Shown here one piece after another: positions 9,705 through 21,111 of a stretch of 64,000 nucleotides of DNA (positions are counted from its first letter, which is position 1; every line of letters begins with the position of its first letter). The stretch covers positions 57,320,580 to 57,384,579 of the forward strand of contig CM058230.1 of assembly GCA_030180135.1 (NCBI GenBank), in the 5' to 3' direction. The stretch is from Orychophragmus violaceus (lineage: Eukaryota; Streptophyta; Magnoliopsida; Brassicales; Brassicaceae). The position numbers and the translations under genes are program-made. A model generated the notes under the pieces. It saw nothing but the letters and a program-made list of their open reading frames with translations. It was not told the origin of the DNA and ran no database searches.

Positions 9705-11194
9705 AGGATGAGAAAGAAGCTATGGAGAGGAACCATACTTGGATTGTAGAGAAGCTGCCGAAAAAGAAGAAGACTGTTAGCTCTAAATGGGTCTTCACAA
9801 TCAAGTATAAAAGCAATGGAGACATAGAGAGGTACAAGGCAAGGCTAGTAGCAAGGGGATTCACTCAAACCTATGGAGAAGACTATACATATACCTTTGC
9901 ACCAGTGGCTAAACTTCACACAGTGAGAGTCACATTGAGCTTAGCCACCAACCTCTCATGGAATCTATGGCAAATGGATGTGAAGAATGCTTTTCTACAA
10001 GGTGAACTTGAAGAGGAAGTGTATATGACTCCACCACCAGGATTGAAGCACTTGTGTAAAGATGGTGAGGTATTGAGGTTGAGAAGGGCGATTTATGGCT
10101 TGAAACAATCACCAAGGGCATGGTACCATAAGCTTAGTCACACTCTCATGGACCATGGTTTCAAGAAGTCTCAATCTGATCACACATTGTTCACGCTTCA
10201 AAGTGCCCAAGGAGTGGTGGTAGTTCTGATATATGTGGATGATTTGATTATCACAGGAAGTGATAATGATGGGATTCAGTCTACAAAGGATTTCCTCAAG
10301 AGTTCCTTTGATATTAAAGACCTTGGAGAGTTGAAGTACTTCTTGGGCATTGAAGTTTGCAGATTCAATGATGGGTTGTTTCTGTCCCAAAGGAAGTATG
10401 TTAAGGACTTGTTGACAGAAACAAGTATGCTTGATTGCAAGATTGCAAAGACTCCTCTTGAAGATGGCTACCAAGTCAATAGAAAGGGGGAGAAATCAGA
10501 TGAAGTCAAGTTCAAGGATGTCTCATTGTATATGAGGCTGGTTGGGAAGCTTATCTACCTCACTCTCACAAGACCAGACTTATGCTTTGCTGTGAATCAA
10601 GTTAGTCAACATATGCAATCACCCACAGTGTATCATTGGAGTTTGATTGAAAGGATACTCAGATATCTCAAAGGATCAACTGAACAAGGTATTTGGATGG
10701 GTAAGAATGAGAGCACAGAGATTGTTGGCTATTGTGATGCAGATTGGGCTGGAGATAAGAGTGATAGGAGATCAACAACCGGCTATTGCACCTTCATTGG
10801 AGGCAACTTGGTGACTTGGAAGACAAAGAAGCAGAAGGTGGTATCTTGTTCTAGTGCTGAAGCTGAGTATAGGGCCATGAGGAAGCTTGCAACCGAGCTA
10901 ACATGGCTGAAGGCTTTGCTTAAGGACTTTGGCATAGAGCAATCAAGTCCAATCACCTTCCATTGTGACAACCAGGCTGCTATACACATTGCAACCAACT
11001 CAGTGTTTCATGAGAGGACAAAAAACATTGAGATTGATTGTCACAAGGTAAGGGAGAAGATTGAAGATGGAACCATTCTGCCTTGCTACACAAAGAGTGA
11101 AGATCAGCTTGCAGACATCTTCACAAAGGCTGCTAGTCTTAAGGTTTGCACTCATGTCTTTGGCAAACTAGGGCTGGTGGCTATTCATGATTAG
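9692..11194 (+). CDS. Copia K reverse transcriptase and RNase H (second part, shifted frame)
   Basis: This 500-codon frame overlaps the end of the upstream frame by 13 bp. RT motifs are Asp96 in QMDVKNAF and YVDD at 181-184. RNase H residues are near 348 (YCDADW), 389 (SSAEAEY) and 424 (HCDNQAA), followed by the copia tail LADIFTKAAS. The ATG at 9692 is only the first Met in the frame. The protein would normally be made as part of the upstream polyprotein, so without the shift there is no obvious way to express it. All catalytic residues are present. Confidence 0.9.
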   Translation: MDAVKDEKEAMERNHTWIVEKLPKKKKTVSSKWVFTIKYKSNGDIERYKARLVARGFTQTYGEDYTYTFAPVAKLHTVRVTLSLATNLSWNLWQMDVKNAFLQGELEEEVYMTPPPGLKHLCKDGEVLRLRRAIYGLKQSPRAWYHKLSHTLMDHGFKKSQSDHTLFTLQSAQGVVVVLIYVDDLIITGSDNDGIQSTKDFLKSSFDIKDLGELKYFLGIEVCRFNDGLFLSQRKYVKDLLTETSMLDCKIAKTPLEDGYQVNRKGEKSDEVKFKDVSLYMRLVGKLIYLTLTRPDLCFAVNQVSQHMQSPTVYHWSLIERILRYLKGSTEQGIWMGKNESTEIVGYCDADWAGDKSDRRSTTGYCTFIGGNLVTWKTKKQKVVSCSSAEAEYRAMRKLATELTWLKALLKDFGIEQSSPITFHCDNQAAIHIATNSVFHERTKNIEIDCHKVREKIEDGTILPCYTKSEDQLADIFTKAASLKVCTHVFGKLGLVAIHD

Positions 11195-11335
11195 AACTCT
11201 CCTGATTCATGAGCAGCATACTCTTTTTCCCTTGATGTGGTTTTGTCCCAAGTGGTTTTCCACATCAAGGTTTTTAATGAGGTGTTGCCATGATCATTCC
11301 AAGTTCAGTCTTTAGGGTGATTCCAAAGTCTGAAC

Positions 11336-11346
11336 TTGAGGGGGAG
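11336..11346 (+). promoter_or_regulatory. Polypurine tract of K
   Basis: TTGAGGGGGAG lies directly before the 3' LTR, which starts TATTG. Confidence 0.85.
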
Positions 11347-11784
11347 TATTGATCATGATAGGATTAATGTGTCAAGATTGTGTATGATCATAAATTGCAC
11401 AAGTCTTGCACATTAGTTAAGTGCAAAGTTGGGGACATTATGTTTGATAAGGCGCCAACTAATTCAGACCTAAAGTTGGAGAGAGAGCCGTTGGGATAGA
11501 GAGAGAGCCGTTAGGTTTAAAGGTGAGCTTGGTCTTGTGGGGACCACAAGTGGTCCAGCCCTTTCTCTCACCTCCTGCTACGGTTCAGACCTGCTCAGAC
11601 TTGTCTCTATTCATTTTGTCTTGTATCTTCTTTAGGTTAAACAATGTAAGGGATGTAACCCCTATATATATGTGTAACCGCAAATGGAACAAGGTTAAGG
11701 GTTTGAAACCTCATTCTCTCTTTGCTGCGCCTCCATCACTCTCTCTTACAAGAACCCTAATCTCTTATACTCTAAAAACTTTCA
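11347..11784 (+). repeat. 3' LTR of copia K
   Basis: Same length as the 5' LTR. The two differences seen are GATCAG versus GCTCAG in the middle and CTCTCA versus CTTTCA at the end. The right target duplication GCACA follows at 11785-11789. Confidence 0.92.
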
Positions 11785-11789
11785 GCACA

Positions 11790-12376
11790 TGCATCGACCG
11801 TTGCTAGGCGATTTTTCGTCGTGTGTCGATCGTTGCTGGGCGATTTTCGTTTAGGATCGATCGTTACGCAGGACCACAACGATCGCTGCATTGCGATTTC
11901 TTTCGTGTTGTGACGATCGACACAAGGTTGTATCGATCGACGCACTGCGATTCTGCCGAAACCTGCAGACAAAATTCACCAAAAACAAAAACAAAAACGT
12001 AAAATGCTAATGAAAACACCAAAAATTAATTATGCAAACCTAACAGTGGGTTGCCTCCCACTCAGCGCTTGTTTTGAGTCATTAACTTGACTATGTGATA
12101 GAGATTGAACTCATGGCGGTTTCAACAGAGACTTTGAGTGTCTCTGTGAATATCTCTTCATCCAAGGAGGTGTATAGGCTTTCAGATCATGAGGTTTTCC
12201 AAGGAACGAAGGAGTAGAAGTAGGGCGGGAGCGAAGCTTGGGTGGGACACTGCGTTTTCTTGCATTCAAAGAAATGTGGTCAGGAGGTTTAAGCTTAGGT
12301 GATTTGTACCTTACCTTTGGTGGAGATCTGATGTTTGAAGCTTTCTGCTTATGAGCAGTTGCAGGTACTGAAGATG
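11790..12376 (-). other. Athila-like internal region rich in CGATCG motifs, non-coding
   Basis: Bases 11790-11955 hold many copies of CGATCG/TCGATCG followed by short G/C-rich spacers. From 12040, the - strand reads a block with GGGAGGCAACCCA that recurs in Athila-type elements. No open frame with a recognisable domain is present. Confidence 0.6.
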
Positions 12377-13746
12377 TTAGAGCAGGTTCAAGAGGAACGC
12401 CATCTTCTTCTCTCCACTATCAGATACTGTAGTTCCACCAATATGAACTTCATCTTTCAAATGACCATCAGTGGAGACCATCTTCCTCGCATGTCTCAAC
12501 ACACAAGGATGGACTCTCAAAGCGTTAGCTGGTGAGACTTCAATCATTTCCTTATCCACCACTACCATGCACTTTTCTACATTACGCTCATGTTTAGACC
12601 TTATAGGAACTTTTGGGAATGGTATTGGAGGTTTGTAGATCCTTTCCTTAACAATTCCACGAGAAATAAGCGTGGCTGATTCTTCACGGTATACAACGAT
12701 CGACGCACTTGCTGCAACGATCGATTCAAGTAGATCATCTCGAGTTCCAGCTTCAGTCTTGGGTATCTCAGCTTCTCCCACTAGTTCAACAGTCTAAAAC
12801 TCAAATTTCTCTCCTTTGGTTGGTCCATTATCAATATGTTCTGTCCAAGCTCTGATGTGGGTGTCCATGACACCAAAAGGGTGTCTATCGACACTGATGG
12901 ATTTGACCAAAGATCCATGTCAATCTCGGTTGAGTCTGGTCCGTCGAAACTCTCAAACTCAGGGATTTCAATCTCGGATTCTTCTCTGTTTTCCACGACT
13001 TTGATAGTCTTAACTTCGAGATATGATCCCTGATCCAGCCTATGGTCAACCTGAACTGAGGTGGCGTTGACATGAGCTTTTTGAGCACTCTTCTCTTTTG
13101 CAAAGTTTGAAATTTGATCCACTTGTGTATCCATCAGCCTTATATGAGTGTTCAAGGACTCAAATTTCCCATTCAAATCAGTGTACAAGGTATCAACCTT
13201 CGAGTTAAAAGACACAGCGGTCTGTTGTTGTCCCTCAAGAAGCTGCTCCATCATGGCTTCCAATCTGCTCTTATGTGTAGGTGCAGAAAGTGTTTGGTGA
13301 GATGAATAACCATAATCTCTCGATCTCAGAGCATAACTAGAACTTTGTCTCTGCTGATTTCCACATGTGTGTCCATAATAATCAGCTCCAGCTATATAAT
13401 TTACTTCTGCAAACTTTTCAGCTTCTGCATCAGCTCGGATTTGTCTCTTCCAAAGTAGGATGTTGTGGATAAAATAAATCTTGTCTCTCATCTCAGTTAT
13501 CTGCTCCACCAATGCGTATGGTATGATGGGGTTTCCTTCCCCATCCAGTTTTTGGCCCTTTGCGTTGTATATATGACCCTCTTGGTCTCGTAAAACGCCG
13601 TCTTTACCGCGAATCAGAATCACAGGCTCCATTAGACTGAAACCTGTTAAGTGCTCAAGCGTTGGTATCTCTGATTTCACCTTGTGTCGATCGATGCAAG
13701 GGGAGCGTCGATCGATGCAAGTTCGAAGATGTGACGATCGACACAC
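12377..13746 (-). pseudogene. Athila-like gag/ORF1 remnant with a frameshift
   Basis: On the - strand, a 321-codon frame (13746-12781) is followed with a one-base overlap by a 134-codon frame (12781-12377). The first contains CIDRR/CIDRH tracts, then GKDGVLRDQEGHIYNAKG, a style seen in Athila ORF1 proteins. The second has YKPPIPFPKVP, like the segment between Athila gag and protease. I see no zinc knuckle or enzyme. The assignment rests on resemblance to Athila proteins and is moderate. The true start may be at the MEPVILIRG methionine. The protein would form or help form the particle. Confidence 0.6.
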
Positions 13747-13890
13747 AGGACCGTGTCGATCGTTGCCGGGCGACTACAGGAGTACCTGAAACGCAAGAAC
13801 AGAAAAATTAAAAAAAAAATAGTAACAAAAAAGAAAAACGAAAAACCTAGTCTAAACCCTAAGTTCAAATCTATCGAAGACTCAAAAGAG

Positions 13891-13908
13891 TCCCCGGCAA
13901 TGGCGCCA
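13891..13908 (-). promoter_or_regulatory. Primer-binding site of the Athila-like element (tRNA-Asp type)
   Basis: On - the segment reads TGGCGCCATTGCCGGGGA, complementary with one mismatch to the 3' end of plant tRNA-Asp. It lies six bases inside the 5' LTR and fixes the orientation of the element. Confidence 0.85.
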
Positions 13909-13914
13909 AAAACC

Positions 13915-15092
13915 TGATAGGTCTAGTTTTAACCCTATTCTACTGCAAGTGCACAGTGATGTAGTTGTAGTACTTAGGGTATCAAATCCACAGGGACTCC
14001 GGTCAACGATAGATTTAGAACTATTAAGATTAAACTAGGGGAAAGAAAATGTGATTAGAAACTAAAAAGCAAGCAGAAAGTAAATCAGGCAAGTTTGTAG
14101 GCAAGGAAGCGAAGCGTTAAGTCTATGGAGTTCTCAGAAAATCAGGAACATAAACTAATCAATCAATCAGGATCTAATTAAGAACTGTTCTAGAACTCAA
14201 ACACATATATATAATTAACCAACTGTCGTTGCGAGAATTCTCTAAGTCTAAGTGCAGCGATCCAAATTCCTTTGCAATTACTAACAGATTAAACCAGCTT
14301 TAATTCCATGTTCGATATGTTCACAATCTAATTAAACCAAATTCCTTTGCGAGTAATTAAATTGCTCATCTAGGTTCTTTCTAGCTAATCAACCAATTGT
14401 CGTTGCGGAAATCAACCTAACATCATAAATCCGGATATCTACTTCAGATTAAGCATTAAGAACAACTTAGATAAAGAACTAACAGATATGAATCCCTACA
14501 GATTTATTAACCTATAGTTCCATGAAATTCCTAATGAGAATCCCTAAACTTAACAGGTAATCTACTCAGACATGTTCATCGAAACAGAAAACATAATGAA
14601 TAGAAAACCAAATATTATAAAATCAAATAAAGAACTGGGGTTCGAAATCCTCTCTCTTTCGAGAGCCGGATCAGCCCCTAACTCTCTTTGAAAATAGAAT
14701 AAAGCGTAAGTAAAGCGTAGCCTAAACAATGGCTTAAAACCCCTAATATAATGATCTATAGTCGGCTGGGGCTTCTTTGTAATTATGAGGAACTTCTGGG
14801 CAACTTTGCAATATCCAAAATTTTCTCATTAAACGCTCGCGAGAATGTCTGCGTCGACCTTGCATCTATCGATGCCACAAGTGTGTCGATCGATGCAGGT
14901 CTGTGAATTCGACAGTGAAGTCCATCTCTCGGGTTAAATCTCCAAAATGCTCCAGAATGCTCCAATAACTCCAATTCCGCTCCAAACGTGTCTAGACCTG
15001 TAAACATAACTAAAAGACTCCAAAACATAACATAAGACTCGATAAATAAGATATATACCATGGTTAAAATCTTTAAAATCCATGGTATATCA
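13915..15092 (-). repeat. 5' LTR of the Athila-like element
   Basis: An 1178-bp direct repeat of 3982-5161, followed by target duplication GATAA at 15093-15097. Confidence 0.9.
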
Positions 15093-15097
15093 GATAA

Positions 15098-16761
15098 CTT
15101 CGTAGCGACCTAGCTACACTTGTGCTAGATCCGTTGACAAGTCGACTCCGGCCACCATTACTGGCACTCCTTCGAAGAATCCTGTGCCAGCCACTTTCTC
15201 TGATCCGGCGGTATCGACCTTCATTACTCCTTCAACAAACTTGCCTTTACTGGTCCAACAGCTCGATAGCTTTGGGATTACAAAACTATGCGTAGCTCCC
15301 GTGTCAAAGAAGGTGTAGGCGGCTACTCCCCCAACCACAACCGAACCTACACATTTTCTAGGCTAAGCTACTAGACTTTCGACAATCGCGACTCTACAAT
15401 AATTCACGCAAGTAGGTAAGATTTACTTACCCGTGATCGGCTCAGCTCCCTCGTGAACTCCTGCAACATACACACGAGGTCCTCCTTCTTGGACTCCTGG
15501 TGGTGGTGGCGGTAACGACAGTAATCCAACTCCTCCTTGACCTCCTGGTGGCGGTGGTGGTAACGGCTGCACTCCTACTCTTGCCCGGTTGGCTTGGTTC
15601 AGACAGCCTCTCGCCAAGTGTCCCGTTTGGCCGCATTAGAAACATACCATATGCGGGAAATCCCTCTTGTAATGTCCCGGTTGCCCGCACTTGTAACATC
15701 CCCCGGGCGCCACCTGCTGCAACAGCTGCATCTGCTGCAACGGCTGCGCCTGCTGCAAGGGAGCTACGAGCGCGGTATCATTTGCGTTTTCCCAGTTCCT
15801 CTTTTCACCTCGATTATATTCCTGTGCTGCTTCTGCTCTTCCTCCCAGTCAGTATCCGCATCAGCGGCCTTCTCGATCAGATCATTGATGTCGAAATAAT
15901 CCCTCAGCTTGCAGCGGCACTTGAGCTCTATCTTCAGTCCAGCGAGGAACCGACGAATCATCTTCCGCTCGGTTGAACTCCTCTCCATACTCCCGCAAGC
16001 TCCAGTTTCCCTGATGGAGGTTTTGGAATTCTCCTTACAACCTATCCATGGCCACTTCCGGAAAGTACTTCCGTTTGAAAGCTTCCCGGAAATCCATCCA
16101 TGTCAGCTGACGTTCCTGAGCGCTATCTAGTACTCCTTCCCACCAGATCAGTGCATCATCCTTGAGGTAGAAGGTCGCTATTTCCATGAAAAACTCCAAC
16201 GGACACCTGGCTGTATCCAAATTTTGCACTAACTTCCTCCTCCAGTTGTCAGCTGCAATGGCACTGACTCCACCGACAAAATGCTCCATTTGCATTTCCC
16301 GCAGACGCTTCCACATGCTCCATCCCTTGCACCACCCTTGGCTCCTGTGGTGGCGGTGGTGGTGGGTACTGCTTCATCCCTGGTGGTGGCTGAACAAATC
16401 CAAACCCCATAAGGGTGAATCCAGCTCCACTCGGGGCATTCACAGCTCCTCATGCGTGTCCGGCTCCTCCTGCAGCTCCAGGCACCACATTAACATCTCC
16501 TGGCATAACTTCGGGAGCTCTTGCTCCTACAGCACCTCCTGCAGCTCCGACATTAGCAGCTTGCGCTTCCCGAAGGGCGAGCAGCTCTTGCAGAAGAGCG
16601 GCGTTAGCAGCTACCTGTCCAGCTCCCAACACTGCTCCTTCCGGGTTTTCAGGAACTGGTTCCTAGGCTCCGTGCACACTTGTAGCACTGCTTGTCGATG
16701 TCGCTGGTAACGGAGCTTCCATGTCCCGACGGACTGGTGTGGCTCTCCTCTTAGGCGGCAT
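15098..16761 (-). pseudogene. Decayed gypsy gag-protease, element E, part 1
   Basis: Read on - from the ATG at 16761 (MPPKRRATPVRR), the order is a low-complexity N-terminus, a gag core near 16316-16035 (YLKDDALIWWEGV, TWMDFREAFKRKYFP), two CCHC-type knuckles near 15720-15610, a proline/glycine-rich stretch, and a retropepsin with DTGATHSF near 15310. Damage includes stops in the N-terminus, a frameshift in the gag core, loss of the last Cys of the first knuckle, a stop at the second knuckle and a stop in the protease. Part 2 lies at 3308-3981 beyond the Athila-like insertion. The style is that of Tekay/Reina-type chromoviruses, but I cannot place it exactly. Confidence 0.8.
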
Positions 16762-16983
16762 CCTGTTGAAAAAGAAGGACGAATGAGTCAGTTGGTGGTT
16801 GAATACTGAACTCACTTCCGGCGAGTATATAAGGAGGAGATCGGAGTGGTGCTCTTAGAGTCTAACTTTTTGAAATTCCCATTTAAGAAAGAGTTGAAAA
16901 CACTTTAAAAACAATGATGAAATCCGAATATAAATACACTACCCTACCCTACCTAGCCAGAGCGGCACTGGCTAGGTATAACC

Positions 16984-16996
16984 CGGCTCTGATACC
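16984..16996 (-). promoter_or_regulatory. Primer-binding site of gypsy E
   Basis: On - the segment is TGGTATCAGAGCC, about 220 bp upstream of the gag ATG. It marks the inner edge of the E 5' LTR. Confidence 0.8.
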
Positions 16997-17699
16997 AAAT
17001 TATAAAACCCGTCCTGTGGGATCCGGTCAACAACTCTTTGACTTCTCAAGTCATAGCCCACAATTCCGTGAACCAAGTCATAAACCAACAGCCAACGCAC
17101 AAATACCGAAAGAGGTTTACTTTATTAAAATAAAAACCCGAGTCTTACAAGATAACCGAACCAAGTTAAAATAGTCGTAAATTGAAATGAAAGAAACGAA
17201 TAAGTCTTAACGAGATAAAAGAAACGCAAAAGAAGAGAAGAAATCTCGCTTCCCAAAACGTAACACCACACCGTCCGTCTACCCCCGCAACTATCCGGGA
17301 TTACCTGCAAAACAAACAACAAAGGAGTCTTGAGTAATTGGTTCAACACCAATACCCAGCGAGGGCGGATTCTAAGAATACAGCTATCTCGACTTTATAC
17401 TAGCACAACATCAAAGAACGAGTCCAAGGTTAATACCACCTTGCACCCATCGCCCGAAGGCTCTCAAGAAATCTACGTCCACTCGTGCTTATCAGACCCG
17501 GAGCTTACACACTCTTGGACCTGAAGGCCCACACAACCGACCCAAAGCCAAACACTGGGGGCTCGCCAAAACCCCCCCTTCCGACAATACAAAGGACGCG
17601 TGCCACGTACCGGCCCACGCACCCTACACACAATCCCTACAACAGTTCTACCAACATAGCTGATACGATCCTAGACAGGATCAACCCAAAATCGACACT
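16997..17699 (-). repeat. Probable 5' LTR of gypsy E (outer edge uncertain)
   Basis: The stretch upstream of the E primer-binding site has no gene. It should be LTR, but the 3' LTR is not in the window for comparison. The outer edge is set at the abrupt change at 17700, where D sequence begins. It may be truncated there. Confidence 0.5.
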
Positions 17700-18203
17700 T
17701 GAGAGTTGGTAAAAGGATAAGCCTTGCAAACAATCAGATTGCTTCATGGATGTGGAGCGGATGGTCACACAAAGGTTGCGAAAAATCCTTTGATTCACCT
17801 CTTGATCTCTTCAGGATATTACACACCAAAATAAATCAAGGATTTTGCTGGATATATTACACACCAACAAGATGATCTATAAATTTCAGAAGGTTTTTGA
17901 TAAAAAGACTAGATAAAGTCGAAATGAAAGAGTACAAGGAGTTTATGAAGAACATGGCTTGCATGAAGAGCAAGCATTAAATGACTTGGGAACTAACAAA
18001 AAACACTTATTACAAGTCTTATTTCGAAATCTATAAGGCCATGCATGAAATTGGTCTTCAAAATGGGCTAGGCCATGTTTAAATCAATGAAATGAGTCTA
18101 AGGAACATGATTCACTTGCCTCACTAAAAACCTTTCTTTGGAAAACCCAGTGGGACAAAACCAAAGAGAAGGGAAAAATTGTGCAAATGGATCATGTACC
18201 CAT
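17700..18203 (-). repeat. 3' untranslated region and probable 3' LTR of gypsy D
   Basis: This is downstream of the D pol stop on the - strand. Near 18120-18175 it holds, on -, the CCCACTGGGTTTTCC and TTTTTAGTGAGGC blocks typical of plant LTR element 3' ends. The + strand edge TGAGAGTTGG at 17700 is a plausible LTR terminus. No partner LTR is available. Confidence 0.45.
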
Positions 18204-18418
18204 TCATTGATCTCCTTGGACCCTTACCAAAACCATAGAGGTTTGATAAACTTCTACAACCAAGTCCAAGGGCAATGGCTGTCTCCAAATATGATAAAGT
18301 AATCCTCCAATAGCTTCTTTGAGCTTCTTAGCTTTAGACCGGGTCATTGGTCCTTCTGGTACAAGTAATGCATCTTCAGCTCCAAGTTCCTCAGCTACAA
18401 GCTCATCCTCTGGTTCTC
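18204..18418 (-). pseudogene. C-terminal end of gypsy D pol
   Basis: On - this encodes the acidic tail and GPMTRSKAKKLKEAIGG, ending at a TGA at 18204-18206. It is the natural continuation of the D pol fragment at 35809-38277. The 81 bp at 18338-18418 are also present at 35809-35889, so the target segment is duplicated on both sides of the A/B array. Confidence 0.75.
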
Positions 18419-21111
18419 GCTTCAGTGAGTATGACTGTGTTCATTTGATGAGACACAAGTCGGAATTCTTTGATATGATCGAAAGAGTTCCAAAATGAGG
18501 TATAAAATCTGAGTGACAAAAGTATTGAGACTCTGGATTAGATCACGAGAGAGAATACTTAAGTCATTGATGGTGTGATCATCTGAATGAGTGTGAAGTC
18601 GTTTCACAGCTCATTTCTCCTGAAAACCTGGAGGTGTTTCTGTGAGAAAGAATCAGATCTTATTAGAAATGATTAAAGATGAGTCACACGAATCTTCCAT
18701 GATATTCTTTAAGAATAACGCTTTAGAAATATCTAAGTTTACGCTGAAATAGTTCCACCAATATCAGTTGAAAGACACCACGTAAATGTGGATTGGAATC
18801 GATCCAAATTCGTCTTTACTGAGTATTTGTAGTTGTGCTACTTCACTGGTTGTCCTAGGAAAACCAAGGCTTGTTACTTTTACGTCCATTCTGTTTTCTA
18901 AGAAGGGAAGTTACTTTCCAAGAAGAACAGTGGGAGTAAAAGTATAACTCGAAGAAATTCGAGAAATACAGGAGGCTGCTCAACCTGTTGAGGGAGAGCA
19001 ACGGATGGATTTACAGATTTCTATAGAATCTACACCTGTAGAGCCTGAAGTTCGCAGATATGAATGAATCAGTCACTAATCCGAGAGTGATTTCTCGTCA
19101 TTAGTTGAACCTGATGATCATTGAAAGTTCGCATGATCTGATGATCATTGAAAGCGACGAATCTGCGAAATTCAAAGAAGCGAAAGTGAGCCCGGACTCC
19201 GAAAATTTACATTTTGTGTAAGTTAGCTTCATCGATCCATTCATGGATGGAAGCAAACATATCGGAGTTGGAATCTTCGTTCTGTTGAAGTAGTCAAGGT
19301 TTTGACTTGAACAGGAACGAAATGGAACTGTGCGTTTACTAATAGATAAGTGGGAGCGATGTTGCATTTCTCATATTGTATGTCGATGACATACTGATTC
19401 TCGGAAATAACGTCCCAATGCTGCAGTCGGTAAAGGACTGGCTTGGGAGTTGGTTTTATGATTGACATGGGTAAAGCCACGTAGTTCTTGGATTTTGGAT
19501 CTAAAGATAGAGATCCAAAAGAGCTGGTAGGACAAAGTCAGGATTCTTAAATTGACAAAGTCCTACACGTTTTCAGCATTCCAAGAAGGGTTTTATGCCA
19601 ATGTCACATGGCATTACGTTAAGCAAGATACAGTGTCCTACGATAACTGCTGAGCTTAAATGCATGGATGAGATTCCATATGCGTCGGCAATTGGATCTA
19701 TCATGTATGCCATGAAACGTACTTGTTTGATGTTGTTTTAATGTTAAGCAAGACAAGTAAAGACCAGTCAAATCCAGCAAAGAATCACTGGATTGCCGTA
19801 AAGAATATCCTAAAGTATTTGAGGAATACTAAGGATAAATTCTTGATTTACGGAGAAAGTGAGGTGCTACAAGTCGATAGAGTCTGAAAGGCAAGTTTCC
19901 AATAGACAAAGATAATTCCCGGTCACAGTCCGGCTATATCTTGTGTCTGACTGGCGGTGCAAGGCACTGTTGCTGACTCCATGACTTAAGCTGAACATTT
20001 CGTAGCTTGAGAAGCGGCGAAAGAGGTTGTTTGGAAAGAAGAGTTCATCACTGAACTTGATGTGATTCCCAGCATAGATGAGACTAGCTGCACATCAGAG
20101 GTCCAAACACCTTGAGGGTAGGTATAACCTATTCCGTGAGATAAATGACAGAGGTGTTAAGTAGATAAGCAAGTTTCATCGAATGAGAACGTTGCTAATC
20201 TATTAACGAAGCCACTCCTTAGGCCTAAGCACGAGTCGCGGACTGTAGCTGTAGGATGAGTGAAATTAAGATGTAGTCTTAATTTCAGTGGGAGTTTGTA
20301 AAGGGCTTTATTTAGTTGTTTTGAAAAGTTCATGTAAACATAATATTTTATGTTTATGAAATCTATGATTTCTGGATTATTTTAACTGTGATATAAATAA
20401 TCGTTCCAAAATGATTCATGTCATTATATATGGGCCATCGAAGTACATGAGTAGACTTGATCCTGAAACCCCATATTTAACGAAATGACATAAATCATAG
20501 TGTCCATAGTCGAAGGTTGTTGAAATTGGAATACCAACAACCGCATGAGACTAGATTGTGTTGAGACTTATGACCAAGTTTCGAGGGGTCATAGATGCGC
20601 GGCATCAAAGTCGACACATAGGTATATGTAGGGGAGCATATGACCGGACATGGCCCGCTGATGAGAACTCTACAAGATTAATATCTGTGTCATAAGAGGT
20701 TCTCATATACGACTATATAGTATAGTCCTTAGACCTGAGTTCGCATGCATGTGGCTGCACATGGATTGATGCACTTTGATCATTGTCTAACGCTGTTTCG
20801 TAACTGGGAGCTATAAGGACCTTGGTTGGGTGTATTATGAATTGTGTAGTTCATAGTGATGGAACAAGATGGGATTTGTCCCTGCCGTTTAACGGAGGTA
20901 ATATCTCTAGGCCAATCGGAGACTTGATAGCTGGTAAGAGAGTGGCCACTCCCAAACGGACTTGCCCAAGTCGTTTGCATTGTCAGTATCAAATCTGGTC
21001 CGATGAACATGGTCTGGCTATATAAGGATGACACGCATCTTGCCTTATGCCAGATCGAGATATTGAGACAAAAGGACTAGGGAATGTAGGATTCCAGTAC
21101 AAGTGGGAGAT
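18419..21111 (+). pseudogene. Truncated copy A0: decayed copia pol of the gag-only family
   Basis: This 2693-bp stretch is collinear without net indels with 25132-27824 in element A (constant offset 6713). By eye there are about 15 substitutions, so over 99 percent identity. Traces of copia pol run in order: degenerate integrase, RT with a YVDD codon string at 19379-19390, and RNase H remnants near 19900-20220, with many stops and shifts throughout. It ends in the polypurine tract before the LTR at 21112. Its left end is an abrupt junction with gypsy D at 18418/18419. It cannot encode an enzyme. Confidence 0.85.

Larger units (their letters stand above)
6204..11784 (+). mobile_element. Young Ty1/copia element K, nearly intact
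   Basis: The element is 5581 bp, with two 438-bp LTRs (6204-6641 and 11347-11784) that differ at only two positions I could find. It is flanked by a 5-bp duplication GCACA (6199-6203 and 11785-11789). The primer-binding site is at 6642 and the polypurine tract ends at 11346. LTR termini are TATTG...CA, not TG...CA. The coding region is gag, protease, integrase, RT, RNase H in copia order, broken once by a frameshift near 9679-9690. It sits in the non-coding interior of the Athila-like element, in the opposite orientation. Confidence 0.93.
3982..15092 (-). mobile_element. Athila-like non-autonomous Ty3/gypsy element, hosting copia K
   Basis: The element is bounded by direct LTRs of 1180 and 1178 bp (TGATAGGTCTAG to GGTATATCA) and a GATAA target duplication. 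On the - strand the 5' LTR is at 13915-15092, followed by a primer-binding site complementary to plant tRNA-Asp (13891-13908), and the 3' LTR is at 3982-5161 preceded by a polypurine tract. Without the nested copia it is about 5.5 kb. The only coding trace is a gag-like reading frame (12377-13746). No protease, RT or integrase is recognisable, so it would depend on enzymes from a relative. The LTRs differ by roughly 2 percent by eye, so it is older than K, H, B and C2. Confidence 0.85.

Noticed and set aside
18338..18418. 81-bp repeat as a target-site duplication
   Set aside because: LTR elements here make 5-bp duplications, and the left copy is not next to an LTR end, so it reflects recombination or repair instead.
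19379..19390. YVDD in the A/B pol remnants as evidence of a working reverse transcriptase
   Set aside because: The motif survives but the surrounding frame is full of stops and shifts and much of the domain is missing.
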